A stretch of 31,566 nucleotides of DNA from an uncultured Eubacteriales bacterium (GTDB lineage: Bacteria > Bacillota > Clostridia > Oscillospirales > Oscillospiraceae), in assembly GCA_900552015.1 (NCBI GenBank), contig URXY01000018.1:1-31566 (forward strand), read 5' to 3'. Made by a program: the position numbers and the translations under genes. The notes under the pieces are model-generated. The model saw only the letters and a program-made list of their open reading frames with translations, ran no database searches and was not told where the DNA came from. How positions within the stretch are numbered: position 1 is the stretch's first letter; each line of letters opens with the position of its first letter. Shown here in pieces: positions 14,677 to 23,701 of this stretch.

Positions 14677-16067
14677 GTGAGAAGAACAAGCTGGCGGAAA
14701 AGCTCCTGTACGCGCCCAAGAACGGCTATGACCGTCTGAGCGCGGAGGACGAGAAGGCGATGGAGGCCTACTGCGAGGATTACAAGGACTTCCTCAACCA
14801 TGGCAAGACCGAACGCCTTTGCGTGGAGTACTGCATCGAGCTGGCGGAGAAGAGGGGCTTCAAGGCCTACGAGGGCGGCATGACCCTCAAGGCCGGTGAC
14901 AAGGTCTACTTCAACAACCGCGGCAAGGGCATCATGCTCGCCGTCATCGGCAGCGAGGACTTGAGCCACGGCGCGAACATCGGCGCGGCGCACACCGACG
15001 CTCCGCGCCTTGACTTAAAGCCCCGTCCGCTCTACGAAGAGGCCGAGATGGCCTACTTCAAGACCCACCACTACGGCGGCATCCGCAAGTATCAGTGGGT
15101 GACCATCCCCCTCGAGCTGCACGGCGTCGTCGTGCTGCGCGACGGTTCGAAGGTCGACGTCCACATCGGCGGCAAGGAGGACGATCCCCAGTTCATCATC
15201 AACGATCTTCTGCCGCACCTCGGCCGCGAGCAGGGCAAAAAGCCCCTCAACGAGGCCATCCCGAGCGAGAGCTTGAACGTGCTGCTCGGCGGAAAGCCGT
15301 TTGAAGATAAGGACTGCTCCGACCGTTTCAAGCTCGGCGTTCTCCAGTATTTGAACGCGCAGTACGGCATTACGGAGGAGGACTTCATCTCCGCCGAGCT
15401 CGAAGTCGTCCCCGCCGGCAAGGCGCGCGACATCGGCTTTGACCGCAGCTTCATTGCGTCCTACGGTCACGACGACCGCGTCTGCGCGTATGCAGAGCTT
15501 GCAGGTATTTTTGACGCTGTGTCTCCGAAGAAGACCGCGGTCTGCATCTTCGCGGACAAGGAGGAGATCGGCTCGGAGGGCGTTTCCGGTATGCTCTCGC
15601 AGTCCTTTGAGTGGTTCATGGGCGATATGTGCCGCACGCAGGGCGTGGAGCTGGCCGACTGCTTTGCCAACTCCTTCTGTCTGAGCGCGGACGTGACGGC
15701 GGCCTACGACCCGAACTTTGCCGACGTGTACGACAAGCGCAACTCCGCCTTCGTCAATTACGGTGTGGCGCTGTGCAAGTATACCGGCTCCGGCGGCAAG
15801 GGCGGCGCGAGCGACGCAAGCGCTGAGGTCGTTGGCAAGGTACGCAAGCTGATGAACGACAACGGCGTCTTCTGGCAGATGGCCGAGATGGGCAAGACCG
15901 ACGCAGGCGGCGGCGGTACGGTCGCCAAGTTCATGGCCCAGCGCAACATCGACACGCTCGACGCGGGTGTGCCCGTGCTCTCGATGCACGCACCGTATGA
16001 AACGGTCGCCAAGCTCGACTGCTACATGACCTACAAGTGCATGAAGACCATCTTCGAGCAGGCGTAA
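14673..16067 (+). CDS. M18 family aminopeptidase (aspartyl aminopeptidase type)
   Basis: 464 residues, a two-zinc exopeptidase of the M18 family that forms dodecameric tetrahedra in known members and removes N-terminal, often acidic, residues from peptides in the cytoplasm. Metal ligands can be placed: His107 in AAHTDAPRLD, Asp in YGHDDRV (267/268), the Glu pair in DKEEIGSEG (297/298), Asp340 in LSADVTAAYDP and His439 in SMHAPYE. The start overlaps the previous stop and has GAAGGAGG upstream. It is the last gene of the ddl operon, with a strong terminator 20 bases after it. Confidence 0.94.
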   Translation: MSEKNKLAEKLLYAPKNGYDRLSAEDEKAMEAYCEDYKDFLNHGKTERLCVEYCIELAEKRGFKAYEGGMTLKAGDKVYFNNRGKGIMLAVIGSEDLSHGANIGAAHTDAPRLDLKPRPLYEEAEMAYFKTHHYGGIRKYQWVTIPLELHGVVVLRDGSKVDVHIGGKEDDPQFIINDLLPHLGREQGKKPLNEAIPSESLNVLLGGKPFEDKDCSDRFKLGVLQYLNAQYGITEEDFISAELEVVPAGKARDIGFDRSFIASYGHDDRVCAYAELAGIFDAVSPKKTAVCIFADKEEIGSEGVSGMLSQSFEWFMGDMCRTQGVELADCFANSFCLSADVTAAYDPNFADVYDKRNSAFVNYGVALCKYTGSGGKGGASDASAEVVGKVRKLMNDNGVFWQMAEMGKTDAGGGGTVAKFMAQRNIDTLDAGVPVLSMHAPYETVAKLDCYMTYKCMKTIFEQA

Positions 16068-16086
16068 GCAGGAATTTGAAAAATCG

Positions 16087-16127
16087 GCAGGGGACTCTCT
16101 CAGGCTTGAGAGAGTCCCCTGCATTTT
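16087..16127 (+). terminator. Strong terminator ending the ddl-to-M18 operon
   Basis: GCAGGGGACTCTCTCA and its complement TGAGAGAGTCCCCTGC form a perfect stem of about 16 bases around a short loop, followed by ATTTTC. The end of the eight-gene unit is therefore well defined. Confidence 0.92.
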
Positions 16128-16181
16128 CGTCTGCAAACTGAGCACCATTATCAACAAAGTGCAAATTTTCTGCAATTCTGC

Positions 16182-16210
16182 TTGCATAAGCGCAGGGAGC
16201 GTGATAAGCT
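16182..16210 (+). promoter_or_regulatory. Possible promoter for degV-nitroreductase
   Basis: TTGCAT (16182-16187) and TAAGCT (16205-16210) are 17 bases apart in the only space between the previous terminator and the degV start. The -10 box is weak. Confidence 0.35.
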
Positions 16211-16255
16211 AACCTACAATGATTTTTTAAGAAGGATCGGAAAGGGAAGAGAGTC

Positions 16256-17116
16256 ATGCTCCAGTTATTTACCGATACATCTGCCAATCTGCCGGTCGCG
16301 CTGACGAAGAAGCACCACATCACAGTCATCCCGTTTTCCTACACGGTGGATGGAAAGGAGACGGACTATCCCGACGATGTGGATTTCGACGGCGCGGCGT
16401 TCTACGGCGCGATGCGCTGCGGCGCGGTCGTCAAGACCTCAATGGTCAATCCCGACCTGATGGCGAACTACTTTGAACGTGCGCTCTCGCAGGGCGACGA
16501 TGTGCTCTATGTCGGCATGTCCGGCGGCATCAGCGGCACGGCGCAGGCCGCGGTCATCGCCGCGGGCGAGCTGAAAGAGCGCTATCCCGAGCGCAAGATC
16601 CTGCCCATCAACACCTACGCCGCCTCGCTCGGCGAGGGGATGCAGGTGATGGAGGCGGCGCGGATGATCGAAGAGGGGAAGAGCCTTGAGGAGATCGAAA
16701 AGCAGCTCCTTACGCGCAGACCCCATATGTGCCAGTTTTTCACCGTGGACGACCTCGCGTACTTGAAGCGCGGCGGGCGCATCTCTGGCGCGACGGCACT
16801 CATCGGTACGGTACTGAGCATCAAGCCGATCCTGCGCGGCGACGAGACGGGGCACATCGTCTCCTGCGGCAAGGTGCGCGGCATGAAGCGCGCCTATGCG
16901 GAGCTTGCAAACTATTATGATACCCGCGCGCTCGATAAGAGCGAGAGCATCGGCATCGCCCACGCGGATAACGCCGAGGGCGCGCAGGCGCTCCTTGCGC
17001 TGCTGCGCGAAAAGGGCTTCACCGGCGAATGTCTGAGCGTCTGCTATGAGCCGGTCACCGGCGCGCACGTCGGCCCGGGAACGGTCGCGCTCTTTTTCTA
17101 CGGCACGGAAAAGTAA
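16256..17116 (+). CDS. DegV family fatty-acid-binding protein
   Basis: 286 residues, the usual DegV length. The N-terminal strand LFTDTSANLP and the segment VGMSGGISGTAQAA (86-99) match the fatty-acid-carboxylate binding region of the family. FFTVDDLAYLKRGGRISG (161-178) is the family hallmark, and SIKPILRGDETGHI follows it. DegV/FakB proteins bind a fatty acid and in known systems present it to the kinase FakA for entry into phospholipid synthesis; no fakA is in this window. The usual TSQPS loop reads TSMVNP here. A GGGAAGAGAG site precedes the ATG. The nitroreductase gene follows after 24 bases. Confidence 0.92.
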   Translation: MLQLFTDTSANLPVALTKKHHITVIPFSYTVDGKETDYPDDVDFDGAAFYGAMRCGAVVKTSMVNPDLMANYFERALSQGDDVLYVGMSGGISGTAQAAVIAAGELKERYPERKILPINTYAASLGEGMQVMEAARMIEEGKSLEEIEKQLLTRRPHMCQFFTVDDLAYLKRGGRISGATALIGTVLSIKPILRGDETGHIVSCGKVRGMKRAYAELANYYDTRALDKSESIGIAHADNAEGAQALLALLREKGFTGECLSVCYEPVTGAHVGPGTVALFFYGTEK

Positions 17117-17140
17117 TTGCAGACAAAAGGAGAACGGAAA

Positions 17141-17683
17141 ATGGACGTATCACAGGCGATCAGAACCAGAAGAAGCATCCGTAAATACAAGCAGGAGACC
17201 GTAGCGCACGAGCTCATCGAGGAGATCGTCGCGGACGCGGCCTACGCCCCCTCGTGGAAGAACACGCAAATCGCGCGCTACATTCTTGTTGAGGATCGCG
17301 CAGCGATTAACAAGATGGCAGAGGAAATGGTCCTCGACTTCAAGTTCAACGAAAAGACGCTCAAAAGCTGCGCTGCGCTCATGGTGCTCACCTACATCAC
17401 GGGGCGTTCGGGCTTTGAGCGCGACGGCTCGTATGCAACGCCGAAGGAAGCTGGCTTTGAGATGTTCGACGCGGGCATTGCGGCGCAGACCTTCTGCCTT
17501 GCCGCGTGGGAGCGCGGCGTCGGCACGGTCATCACCGGCTACTTTGATGAAGCGAAGATCATTGACCTTCTGCACATTCCGGAAAACCAGAAGGTCGGCT
17601 GCGTGATCGGCCTTGGGTATCCCGACGAGGAGCCCGCCGCGCCGAAGCGCAAGAGCGTGGAAGATTTGCTGACGTACAAATAA
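17141..17683 (+). CDS. Nitroreductase family flavoprotein
   Basis: 180 residues. The N-terminus MDVSQAIRTRRSIRKYK is the FMN-phosphate-binding start of the nitroreductase fold, and YAPSWKNTQIARYI is the second family segment. GMFDAGIAAQTFCL-type helix residues (here MFDAGIAAQTFCLAAWERG) and VGCVIGLGYPDE complete the fold. Such enzymes are FMN-dependent, NAD(P)H-using reductases that act as dimers in the cytoplasm; the substrate cannot be told. The ATG at 17141 has AAAAGGAG about 9 bases upstream; an in-frame start at 17117 has no such site. Co-transcribed with degV. Confidence 0.93.
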   Translation: MDVSQAIRTRRSIRKYKQETVAHELIEEIVADAAYAPSWKNTQIARYILVEDRAAINKMAEEMVLDFKFNEKTLKSCAALMVLTYITGRSGFERDGSYATPKEAGFEMFDAGIAAQTFCLAAWERGVGTVITGYFDEAKIIDLLHIPENQKVGCVIGLGYPDEEPAAPKRKSVEDLLTYK

Positions 17684-17691
17684 AAAGCTGC

Positions 17692-17725
17692 AAGCGCCCG
17701 AGGAAACGCCCTCGGGCGCTTTTTC
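17692..17725 (+). terminator. Terminator after the nitroreductase gene
   Basis: AGCGCCCGAGG (17693-17703) pairs perfectly with CCTCGGGCGCT (17710-17720 region) around a short loop and is followed by five T. It lies 9 bases past the stop. Confidence 0.93.
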
Positions 17726-17727
17726 AC

Positions 17728-17756
17728 TTGATTCGGACAATGCTTTCTGGTAAAAT
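17728..17756 (+). promoter_or_regulatory. Promoter of the lipoprotein-tepA unit
   Basis: TTGATT (17728-17733) and TAAAAT (17751-17756) are exactly 17 bases apart, directly after the preceding terminator. Confidence 0.75.
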
Positions 17757-17802
17757 AAGCAGTATAAAAATATAGAAAAATGAGAGATATGGAGGCCATA
17801 AG

Positions 17803-18231
17803 ATGAAAAAATACAGCTTATCGGTTATTTGCGTAGTGCTTTTTGCCCTGCTGGCTGGATGCGGCAGCAAGGAAACGTCAAACATAACGGTCGATTATGG
17901 CGATTCGGCTGTCTACACAGAACAGGATATGGATGATGCGATAAAGGTGATCGAAGAGATGATCGGTTCGTGGGAAGGCTGCGAATTACATAGCATTTCA
18001 TATTCGTCAGATGACGTCTGCACGGATGAAAAGAACCTTTCGTGGATGAATGATTTGGAAAAGGCAAATGACAACGATCTGGCTTTTACACAATGCATCA
18101 TGTTCGACAGCAGCTTTCGCTCTCCGAAAGAGGGCGGCGGAGCTTGGGAGCCAGACACGGAATACACATGGTCCTGGTGGTTGGCTCGCAGCGATGGCGG
18201 GGAATGGAAACTGATGACTTGGGGATATTAA
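17803..18231 (+). CDS. Small lipoprotein of unknown function, AT-richer than its neighbours
   Basis: 142 residues. Residues 1-19 are a lipoprotein signal with lipobox LLAG and Cys20 (CGSKETSN), so the mature protein should be tethered outside the membrane. The rest is acidic and aromatic-rich: ITVDYGDSAVYTEQDMDDAI, then WEGCELHSISYSSDD, CIMFDSSFRSP and a Trp-rich end (YTWSWWLARSDGGEWKLMTWGY). I recall similar short lipoproteins in gut Firmicutes but no known function. Base and codon use differ from the neighbours: it uses many A/T-ending codons while flanking genes strongly favour G/C. This hints at recent acquisition. It has its own promoter and no terminator before tepA. Confidence 0.85.
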   Translation: MKKYSLSVICVVLFALLAGCGSKETSNITVDYGDSAVYTEQDMDDAIKVIEEMIGSWEGCELHSISYSSDDVCTDEKNLSWMNDLEKANDNDLAFTQCIMFDSSFRSPKEGGGAWEPDTEYTWSWWLARSDGGEWKLMTWGY

Positions 18232-18332
18232 AGTGCTTCCCGGTTTGAGGCTCGTATTTCCGACGGCACAAAGGGTATGCTTTGCCCGCTTTCTGCAAAA
18301 CCTACCGGAAATGACTTTCGGGAGGACTTGCC

Positions 18333-19052
18333 ATGAGAAGCGAAACGAGACCCTCGCAGGACGAGGAGAAGAACGGGCAGGAGCCGCTGCTGCCGCCCAT
18401 TCAGCCGGTCATCGACTTCGGCTCGGTCGTCATCAAGAGTAGCCGCGCCGCCATCCACTGCCTGACCATCGCCGGACAGATCGAGGGACACATGCTGCTG
18501 CCGAATACGCAGAAAGCGACCAAATACGAGCACGTTCTGCCGCTGCTGGCGTATTTGGAGGAGAGCGACGACATCGATGGCGTTTTATTCCTGCTCAACA
18601 CCGTCGGCGGCGACGTGGAGGCGGGGCTCGCCATCGCTGAGCTCATCTCGGGGATGAAAAAGCCGACGGTCTCGCTCGTGCTCGGCGGGGGACACTCCAT
18701 CGGCGTGCCGCTGGCCGTTGCGCCGATGGTGACGATGATCGCACCGTCGGCGTCGATGACCATTCACCCCGTGCGCACGAGCGGCACGATCATTGCCGCT
18801 CCCCAGACATACCAGTATTTCGAGCGCCTGCAGGAGCGCATCGTGCGCTTTGTGACGAAGAATTCGCGCATCGAGCGCGACGTGTTTCTGCGCCTGATGA
18901 TGGACACGCAGGACTTGGCCTCCGACGTTGGCAGCGTGCTCTACGGAGAAGAGGCAGTGGCCTGCGGTCTTATCCAGCGCCTCGGTAGCCTCTCCGACGC
19001 GCTGGAGGCGCTGTACGAATTGATCGAGAAGAAAAAGAAGAAAAATGAGTGA
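18333..19052 (+). CDS. tepA: ClpP-like serine protease of the TepA type
   Basis: 239 residues with the ClpP/crotonase fold. The catalytic Ser122 is in VLGGGHSIGVPLA, the GHSIG form typical of TepA rather than the GQAAS form of ClpP. His145 in ASMTIHPV fits the catalytic His. LFLLNTVGGDVEAGLAIAE (about 86-104) is the family oxyanion-hole strand and loop. In Bacillus, TepA is reported to help protein export, probably by clearing signal or precursor peptides at the membrane; this role is inferred here. There is no signal peptide; the N-terminal 25 residues are polar and proline-rich and the C-terminus ends in a lysine cluster (EKKKKKNE). GGGAGGAC precedes the ATG. A terminator follows. Confidence 0.88.
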   Translation: MRSETRPSQDEEKNGQEPLLPPIQPVIDFGSVVIKSSRAAIHCLTIAGQIEGHMLLPNTQKATKYEHVLPLLAYLEESDDIDGVLFLLNTVGGDVEAGLAIAELISGMKKPTVSLVLGGGHSIGVPLAVAPMVTMIAPSASMTIHPVRTSGTIIAAPQTYQYFERLQERIVRFVTKNSRIERDVFLRLMMDTQDLASDVGSVLYGEEAVACGLIQRLGSLSDALEALYELIEKKKKKNE

Positions 19053-19079
19053 AAAAAGACGCCTTCGGGCGTCTTTTTA
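19052..19079 (+). terminator. Terminator after tepA
   Basis: GACGCC-TTCG-GGCGTC (19058-19073) is a UUCG-tetraloop hairpin with an A-run before it and a T-run (TTTTT) after it. It begins at the tepA stop. Confidence 0.92.
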
Positions 19080-19100
19080 CGCTTTGTTCATCGAATCCAC

Positions 19101-19129
19101 TTGAAAAGACGGCGGAAAAATGGTATATA
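19101..19129 (+). promoter_or_regulatory. Promoter of the smc-ftsY operon
   Basis: TTGAAA (19101-19106) and TATATA (19124-19129) are exactly 17 bases apart, about 70 bases before the smc start. It is the only clear promoter for the eight genes up to rsfS. Confidence 0.7.
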
Positions 19130-19200
19130 GTATTAGTCAAAATGTGTCATTTTACCCTTATCGTGGGGGATGACGCCTTTTTCCAAGGAGGATATCGCTC

Positions 19201-22200
19201 GTGTACTTAAAGGCATTGGAGATCCAGGGCTTCAAGAGCTTCCCGGACAAGACGGTGCTCAACTTCGGTGAGGACATCACCGCCATCGTCGGGCCGAACG
19301 GAAGCGGCAAATCGAATATTTCGGACGCCATTCGCTGGGTCATGGGCGAGCAGTCGAGCAAGTCGCTGCGCGGCGTGAAGATGGAGGATGTCATCTTCGG
19401 CGGCACGGAAACGCGCAACCAGATGGGCTTTGCGCAGGTGACGCTCGTGCTCGACAACACCGAGCACATCTTCCCCAGCATGGAGGAGACCGAGGTCGCC
19501 GTCACGCGCCGGTACTACCGCAGCGGCGAATCGGAATACTATATCAACAAGCAGTCCGTGCGCCTGCGCGATGTGAACGAGCTCTTTATGGATACTGGTA
19601 TGGGCCGCGAGGGCTATTCCATCATCGGTCAGGGCCGCATCGACGAAATACTCTCGCAGAAGAGCGGCGACCGCCGCGAGATCTTTGAAGAGGCGGCGGG
19701 CATTTCGCGCTTCCGCTACCGCAAGGAGGAGACCGAGCGCAAGCTCGAGCGCACGGAGGAAAACCTGCTGCGCATCAACGACAAGATCGCCGAGCTGGAA
19801 TTGCAGGTCGAACCCCTGCGTGCGCAAGCAGAGACGGCGAAGCAGTATCTTATCTACCGCGACGAACTGCGCCTTTTGGAAATTTCCGTGTGGCTTGAAA
19901 ATCTGGAAACGCTCAAGACGAACGCCATCAAGCTCGACACCGACCTGTCGCTCGCGCGCGAGGAGCTCAAAAAGGCAAATGCCGACCTCGAGGCGCTGTA
20001 TGCCGCGAGCGAGCAGTTTTCCGCGCGCATCCACGAAAACGATATCGCGCAGGAGGAAGAGCGCACGGCGCTTTCCGCGCTCGATGCGCAGGTGAAGGAG
20101 CAGGAATCCTGCGTGGCGGTGCTGCAAACGGGCATCGCGCACAACGAAGAGAACATCGCGCGCGTGGAGGAGGAACTCAGAAGCCAGTCCGACCGCGTGG
20201 ACTCGATGGATGCGCAGATCGCACAGCAGCGCGCGCGCATCGAAGAGCTGGAGAGAAGCAAAAACGAAGTCGAAACGGCGCTCTCCGAGCTTTTGAAGCA
20301 GGCGGAGGAGCTGTCGAAAAACGCGGGTGAGGCCGCAAGCGAAGCGGAGTCCCTGCGCGGACGCGAAGCGCTCGCCCTATCCGCCGCGGCGGACAGCCGC
20401 GCCGAGGTCGCGGCCCTGCGCTCGACACTTTCGGAAATGGACGAGCGCGAAAGCGCCATCGCCGCCGAGCAGGAGAGCGGGGAAGCCCAGCTTTCCGAAA
20501 CGCGCAAAAGCGCCGCGGAGAACCGCCGCGCGCTCGAAAGTGCGCAGGAGGAAGCCGACGCCATCCGCAACATCATCGCCGGCCACACGATGAAGATGCA
20601 GGGGCGCTTCGAGCGCGAGAAGGAGACGGGCGAAAAGCACGTCTCCCTCACGATGGAGATGAACAACTTAGACTCCCGTATCCGATTACTCAGCGAGATG
20701 GAAAAGGAGTACGAGGGCTTCAACAAGGCGGTGCGCACGGTCATGCAGGCGTCGGAGCGCAAGGCACTGCGCGGCGTGCGCGGGCCGGTCGCCAATTTGA
20801 TGAAGGTCGACAAAAAGTACGCCGTTGCGATCGAGATCGCGCTTGGCGCGGGCCTGCAGAATATCGTCGTCGAGCGCGAGGAGGACGCGAAGAGCGCCAT
20901 CCAGTTACTCAAGCAGCGCGACGGCGGGCGCGCGACGTTCCTGCCGCTCTCGTCGATCCGCGGCGAGGCGCTACGCGACGCGCGCGTGCAGAACGAATAC
21001 GGCTACGTCGGCCTTGCGAGCGAGCTGGTGGAATACGACCGCGAATATGACGGCATTTTCAAAAACCTGCTCGGCCGCACGGTCGTGGTCGAGGACCTTG
21101 ACTGCGGCATCACGATCTCGCGCCGGTTTTCGAACGCGTTCCGCATTGTGACGCTCGACGGCCAGGTTTTGAACCGCGGCGGCTCGATGACGGGCGGCTC
21201 GATCTCTCGCAGCGCAGGCATTCTGAGCCGCGCAGGCGAGCTGCGCGAGCTGACGGCGCGGCGCGGCAGCCTTGCCGAAAAGCTCGACCTTGCCGCCAAG
21301 GCCGCCGAGGACGCCAAGCGCGAGCTTGCCAAAGCGCGCTACGAGCTGGAGGTCGCACAGGGCCAGCAGCGCGCGGCGGAGGACGCCGTGCTCAAATTGC
21401 AGGGCGATAAAAATCATTATGACTTATTGCTCTCGTCGCTGCGCGAGCGGCTCGAGAGTTTGGATACCGAGCGCGAGACCATCGCGCGCCGCCGCGGTGA
21501 AGTGAAGCGCACGGCGGAGGAAAAGGAAGCGCTCGCGCTTTCGCAGGAAAAGGAGGCGGGCGAGCTGCGCGCGCAGGCGGAAAAGAGCCTGAGCGGCCAG
21601 AGCGAGCTGCTGCGTTCGACCTCGCGTCTCGGCGACGAGATCGCCGAGAAGAAGAGCGCGCTCGCGGGTTTTGCCGCCGAGCGCGAGACGACGGAAAAGT
21701 CGCTCACGAACTTGGAGAGCATACGTGCCCAGATGCAGGGCGACGAGCAGAGCAGAAAAGCGCTCATTGAGCAGTACAGGGCCGCGAGCGAGCAGTCGCA
21801 GCGCGAGATCGGAACGCATGAGACTGAGATCGCCGCGCTGAGCGGCAAAATGGCGCAAAAACGCGCCGGGCTCGAAGCGCTTTCCAAGGCAAAGCTCGCA
21901 CTCGAGGCGGAGCGCAGTCAGAGCGACCGCCGCGGCCGTGAGCTCAACGAAAATGTGCTCAACGTCGAGCGCAGCGTCAGCAAGCTCGAACAGAAGCGCG
22001 CGACGAGCGCGATGGAGGAGCAGCAGATACTCGATAAGCTGTGGGAAAACTACGAGCTGTCGCACTCCGCCGCGCAGGAGCAGCGCATCGAGCTGGAAAG
22101 CATCCAGAAGGCGAGCCGCCGTATCGGCGAGCTCAAGCGCGCCATCAGCGGCCTTGGCGCGGTCAATGTCGGCGCGATTGAGGAATTTGAGCGCGTGAAC

Positions 22201-22776
22201 ACGCGCTACACCTATCTGACAGAGCAGCGCGACGATGTGGAAAAGGCGAAGGGTGAGCTCGTCGGCGTGATCGAGAGCATCACGGGCGAGATGACCGTCA
22301 TCTTCAAAGAGCAGTTCGCGCTTATCCGCGAGAGCTTCCAGGAGACATTTCTGGAGCTCTTCGGCGGCGGCAAGGCGACGCTTGAGCTCGAGGACGAGAA
22401 CGACGTGCTCTCCTGCGGCATCGAGATCAAGGTCCAGCCGCCGGGCAAGGCGCTCAAGACGATCACGCTGCTCTCGGGCGGCGAAAAGGCGTTCGTTGCC
22501 ATCGCGCTGTACTTCGCCATCCTGAAAGTCCATCCGACGCCGTTTTGCGTGATGGACGAGATCGAGGCGGCGCTTGACGAGCCGAACGTGGTGCGCGTGG
22601 CCAATTACATGCGCCGCATCACGCAGAAAACGCAGTTCATCGTCATCACGCACCGCCGCGGAACAATGGAGGCGGCAGACGTGCTCTACGGCGTCACCAT
22701 GCAGGAGCGCGGCGTGAGCAAGATCCTGACGATCAACATGAACGATATGGCCAAGGAACTCAATATTAAAGAATAA
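19201..22776 (+). CDS. smc: Chromosome segregation protein SMC
   Basis: 1191 residues, the typical bacterial SMC length. The N-terminal ATPase half has Walker A GPNGSGKSN at 31-39 and the Q-loop region near 145 (SIIGQGRIDEILSQK). Two long coiled-coil arms run from about 170 to 500 and 680 to 1020. The hinge lies at about 520-670 and ends with the family motif GGSMTGGS. The C-terminal half has the signature LSGGEKAFVAIAL near 1091 and Walker B FCVMDEIEAALDE near 1116. SMC works with ScpA and ScpB to fold and separate chromosomes; neither partner is in this window. The start is GTG, with AAGGAGG 9 bases upstream, and gives the family N-terminus MYLKALEIQGFKSF. ftsY follows, the usual Firmicutes order. 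Confidence 0.98.
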   Translation: MYLKALEIQGFKSFPDKTVLNFGEDITAIVGPNGSGKSNISDAIRWVMGEQSSKSLRGVKMEDVIFGGTETRNQMGFAQVTLVLDNTEHIFPSMEETEVAVTRRYYRSGESEYYINKQSVRLRDVNELFMDTGMGREGYSIIGQGRIDEILSQKSGDRREIFEEAAGISRFRYRKEETERKLERTEENLLRINDKIAELELQVEPLRAQAETAKQYLIYRDELRLLEISVWLENLETLKTNAIKLDTDLSLAREELKKANADLEALYAASEQFSARIHENDIAQEEERTALSALDAQVKEQESCVAVLQTGIAHNEENIARVEEELRSQSDRVDSMDAQIAQQRARIEELERSKNEVETALSELLKQAEELSKNAGEAASEAESLRGREALALSAAADSRAEVAALRSTLSEMDERESAIAAEQESGEAQLSETRKSAAENRRALESAQEEADAIRNIIAGHTMKMQGRFEREKETGEKHVSLTMEMNNLDSRIRLLSEMEKEYEGFNKAVRTVMQASERKALRGVRGPVANLMKVDKKYAVAIEIALGAGLQNIVVEREEDAKSAIQLLKQRDGGRATFLPLSSIRGEALRDARVQNEYGYVGLASELVEYDREYDGIFKNLLGRTVVVEDLDCGITISRRFSNAFRIVTLDGQVLNRGGSMTGGSISRSAGILSRAGELRELTARRGSLAEKLDLAAKAAEDAKRELAKARYELEVAQGQQRAAEDAVLKLQGDKNHYDLLLSSLRERLESLDTERETIARRRGEVKRTAEEKEALALSQEKEAGELRAQAEKSLSGQSELLRSTSRLGDEIAEKKSALAGFAAERETTEKSLTNLESIRAQMQGDEQSRKALIEQYRAASEQSQREIGTHETEIAALSGKMAQKRAGLEALSKAKLALEAERSQSDRRGRELNENVLNVERSVSKLEQKRATSAMEEQQILDKLWENYELSHSAAQEQRIELESIQKASRRIGELKRAISGLGAVNVGAIEEFERVNTRYTYLTEQRDDVEKAKGELVGVIESITGEMTVIFKEQFALIRESFQETFLELFGGGKATLELEDENDVLSCGIEIKVQPPGKALKTITLLSGGEKAFVAIALYFAILKVHPTPFCVMDEIEAALDEPNVVRVANYMRRITQKTQFIVITHRRGTMEAADVLYGVTMQERGVSKILTINMNDMAKELNIKE

Positions 22777-22793
22777 AGCGCGAGGAGAAAGCA

Positions 22794-23663
22794 ATGGGTA
22801 TTTTTGCAAAGATCAAAAAGGCATGGTTCGACACCATCGTGTGGGAGACCATTGACGACGATTTTTATGACGAACTGGAGGAGAGCCTCATTCTGGCCGA
22901 CCTCGGCGCAACGGTCGCGCACGACGCGGTGAAGAAGCTGCGCGACGTGGTGTACCAGAAGAGCATCCAGCGCGGCGATGACGTCAAGCAGGCACTGCGT
23001 GAGATCCTCATCGAAAAGCTGAACGTGGGCGACACGGCGCTCGATCTCACGACGCAGCCCTCCGTCGTGCTGGTCATCGGCGTGAACGGCGTGGGAAAGA
23101 CCACGTCCATCGGAAAGCTCGCCCACAGTCTCAAGGGCGAGGGCAAGCGCGTGCTGCTCTGCGCGGCGGATACGTTCCGCGCGGCGGCGGCGGATCAACT
23201 CGAGATTTGGGCGAACCGCGCGGACTGCGAGATCGTCCGCTCGGTCGAGGGCGCGGACCCCGGCGCGGTGCTGTTCGATTCGCTCGCGGCGGCGAAGGCG
23301 AGAGGTGTCGACGTCGTCCTCTGCGACACGGCGGGCAGACTTCACAATAAGGTGAACCTGATGAACGAGCTTTCCAAGCTCCGCAAGATCATCGACCGAG
23401 AGCTGCCCGACGCCGCGAAGGAGACGCTTTTAGTGCTCGACGCGACGACGGGGCAGAACGGATTGCAGCAGGCCAAGGTCTTCCGCGAGACGGCGGGCCT
23501 GACGGGCATTATCCTGACGAAGCTCGACGGCACGGCCAAAGGCGGCATCTGCGTTGCCATCGCGCAGGAGCTGGGCGTGCCGGTGAAGTACGTCGGCCTC
23601 GGCGAGGGCATCGACGATCTCCAGCCGTTCAACGCGGAGGAATACGTCAAGGCGCTCATCTGA
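22794..23663 (+). CDS. ftsY: Signal recognition particle receptor FtsY
   Basis: 289 residues, the NG core only. The N domain is residues about 8-85 and the G domain follows, with GVNGVGKTT at 96-104, DTFRAAA near 126, DTAGR, and TKLDGTAKGG near 242. It is the membrane-side GTPase that docks SRP-bound ribosomes. The long acidic A domain seen in Escherichia coli FtsY is absent; the protein starts MGIFAKIKKAWFDT, an amphipathic helix that could itself bind the membrane. GAGGAGA precedes the ATG, and the gene follows smc after 17 bases. Confidence 0.97.
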   Translation: MGIFAKIKKAWFDTIVWETIDDDFYDELEESLILADLGATVAHDAVKKLRDVVYQKSIQRGDDVKQALREILIEKLNVGDTALDLTTQPSVVLVIGVNGVGKTTSIGKLAHSLKGEGKRVLLCAADTFRAAAADQLEIWANRADCEIVRSVEGADPGAVLFDSLAAAKARGVDVVLCDTAGRLHNKVNLMNELSKLRKIIDRELPDAAKETLLVLDATTGQNGLQQAKVFRETAGLTGIILTKLDGTAKGGICVAIAQELGVPVKYVGLGEGIDDLQPFNAEEYVKALI

Positions 23664-23701
23664 AAAACGCATCAAGACGGACCGGGTAAGGAGAAATGAC
23701 C

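Noticed and set aside
18333..19052. Reading the gene as the housekeeping ClpP
   Set aside because: The serine motif is GHSIG, as in TepA, not the GQAAS type of ClpP. The N- and C-terminal tails also differ.
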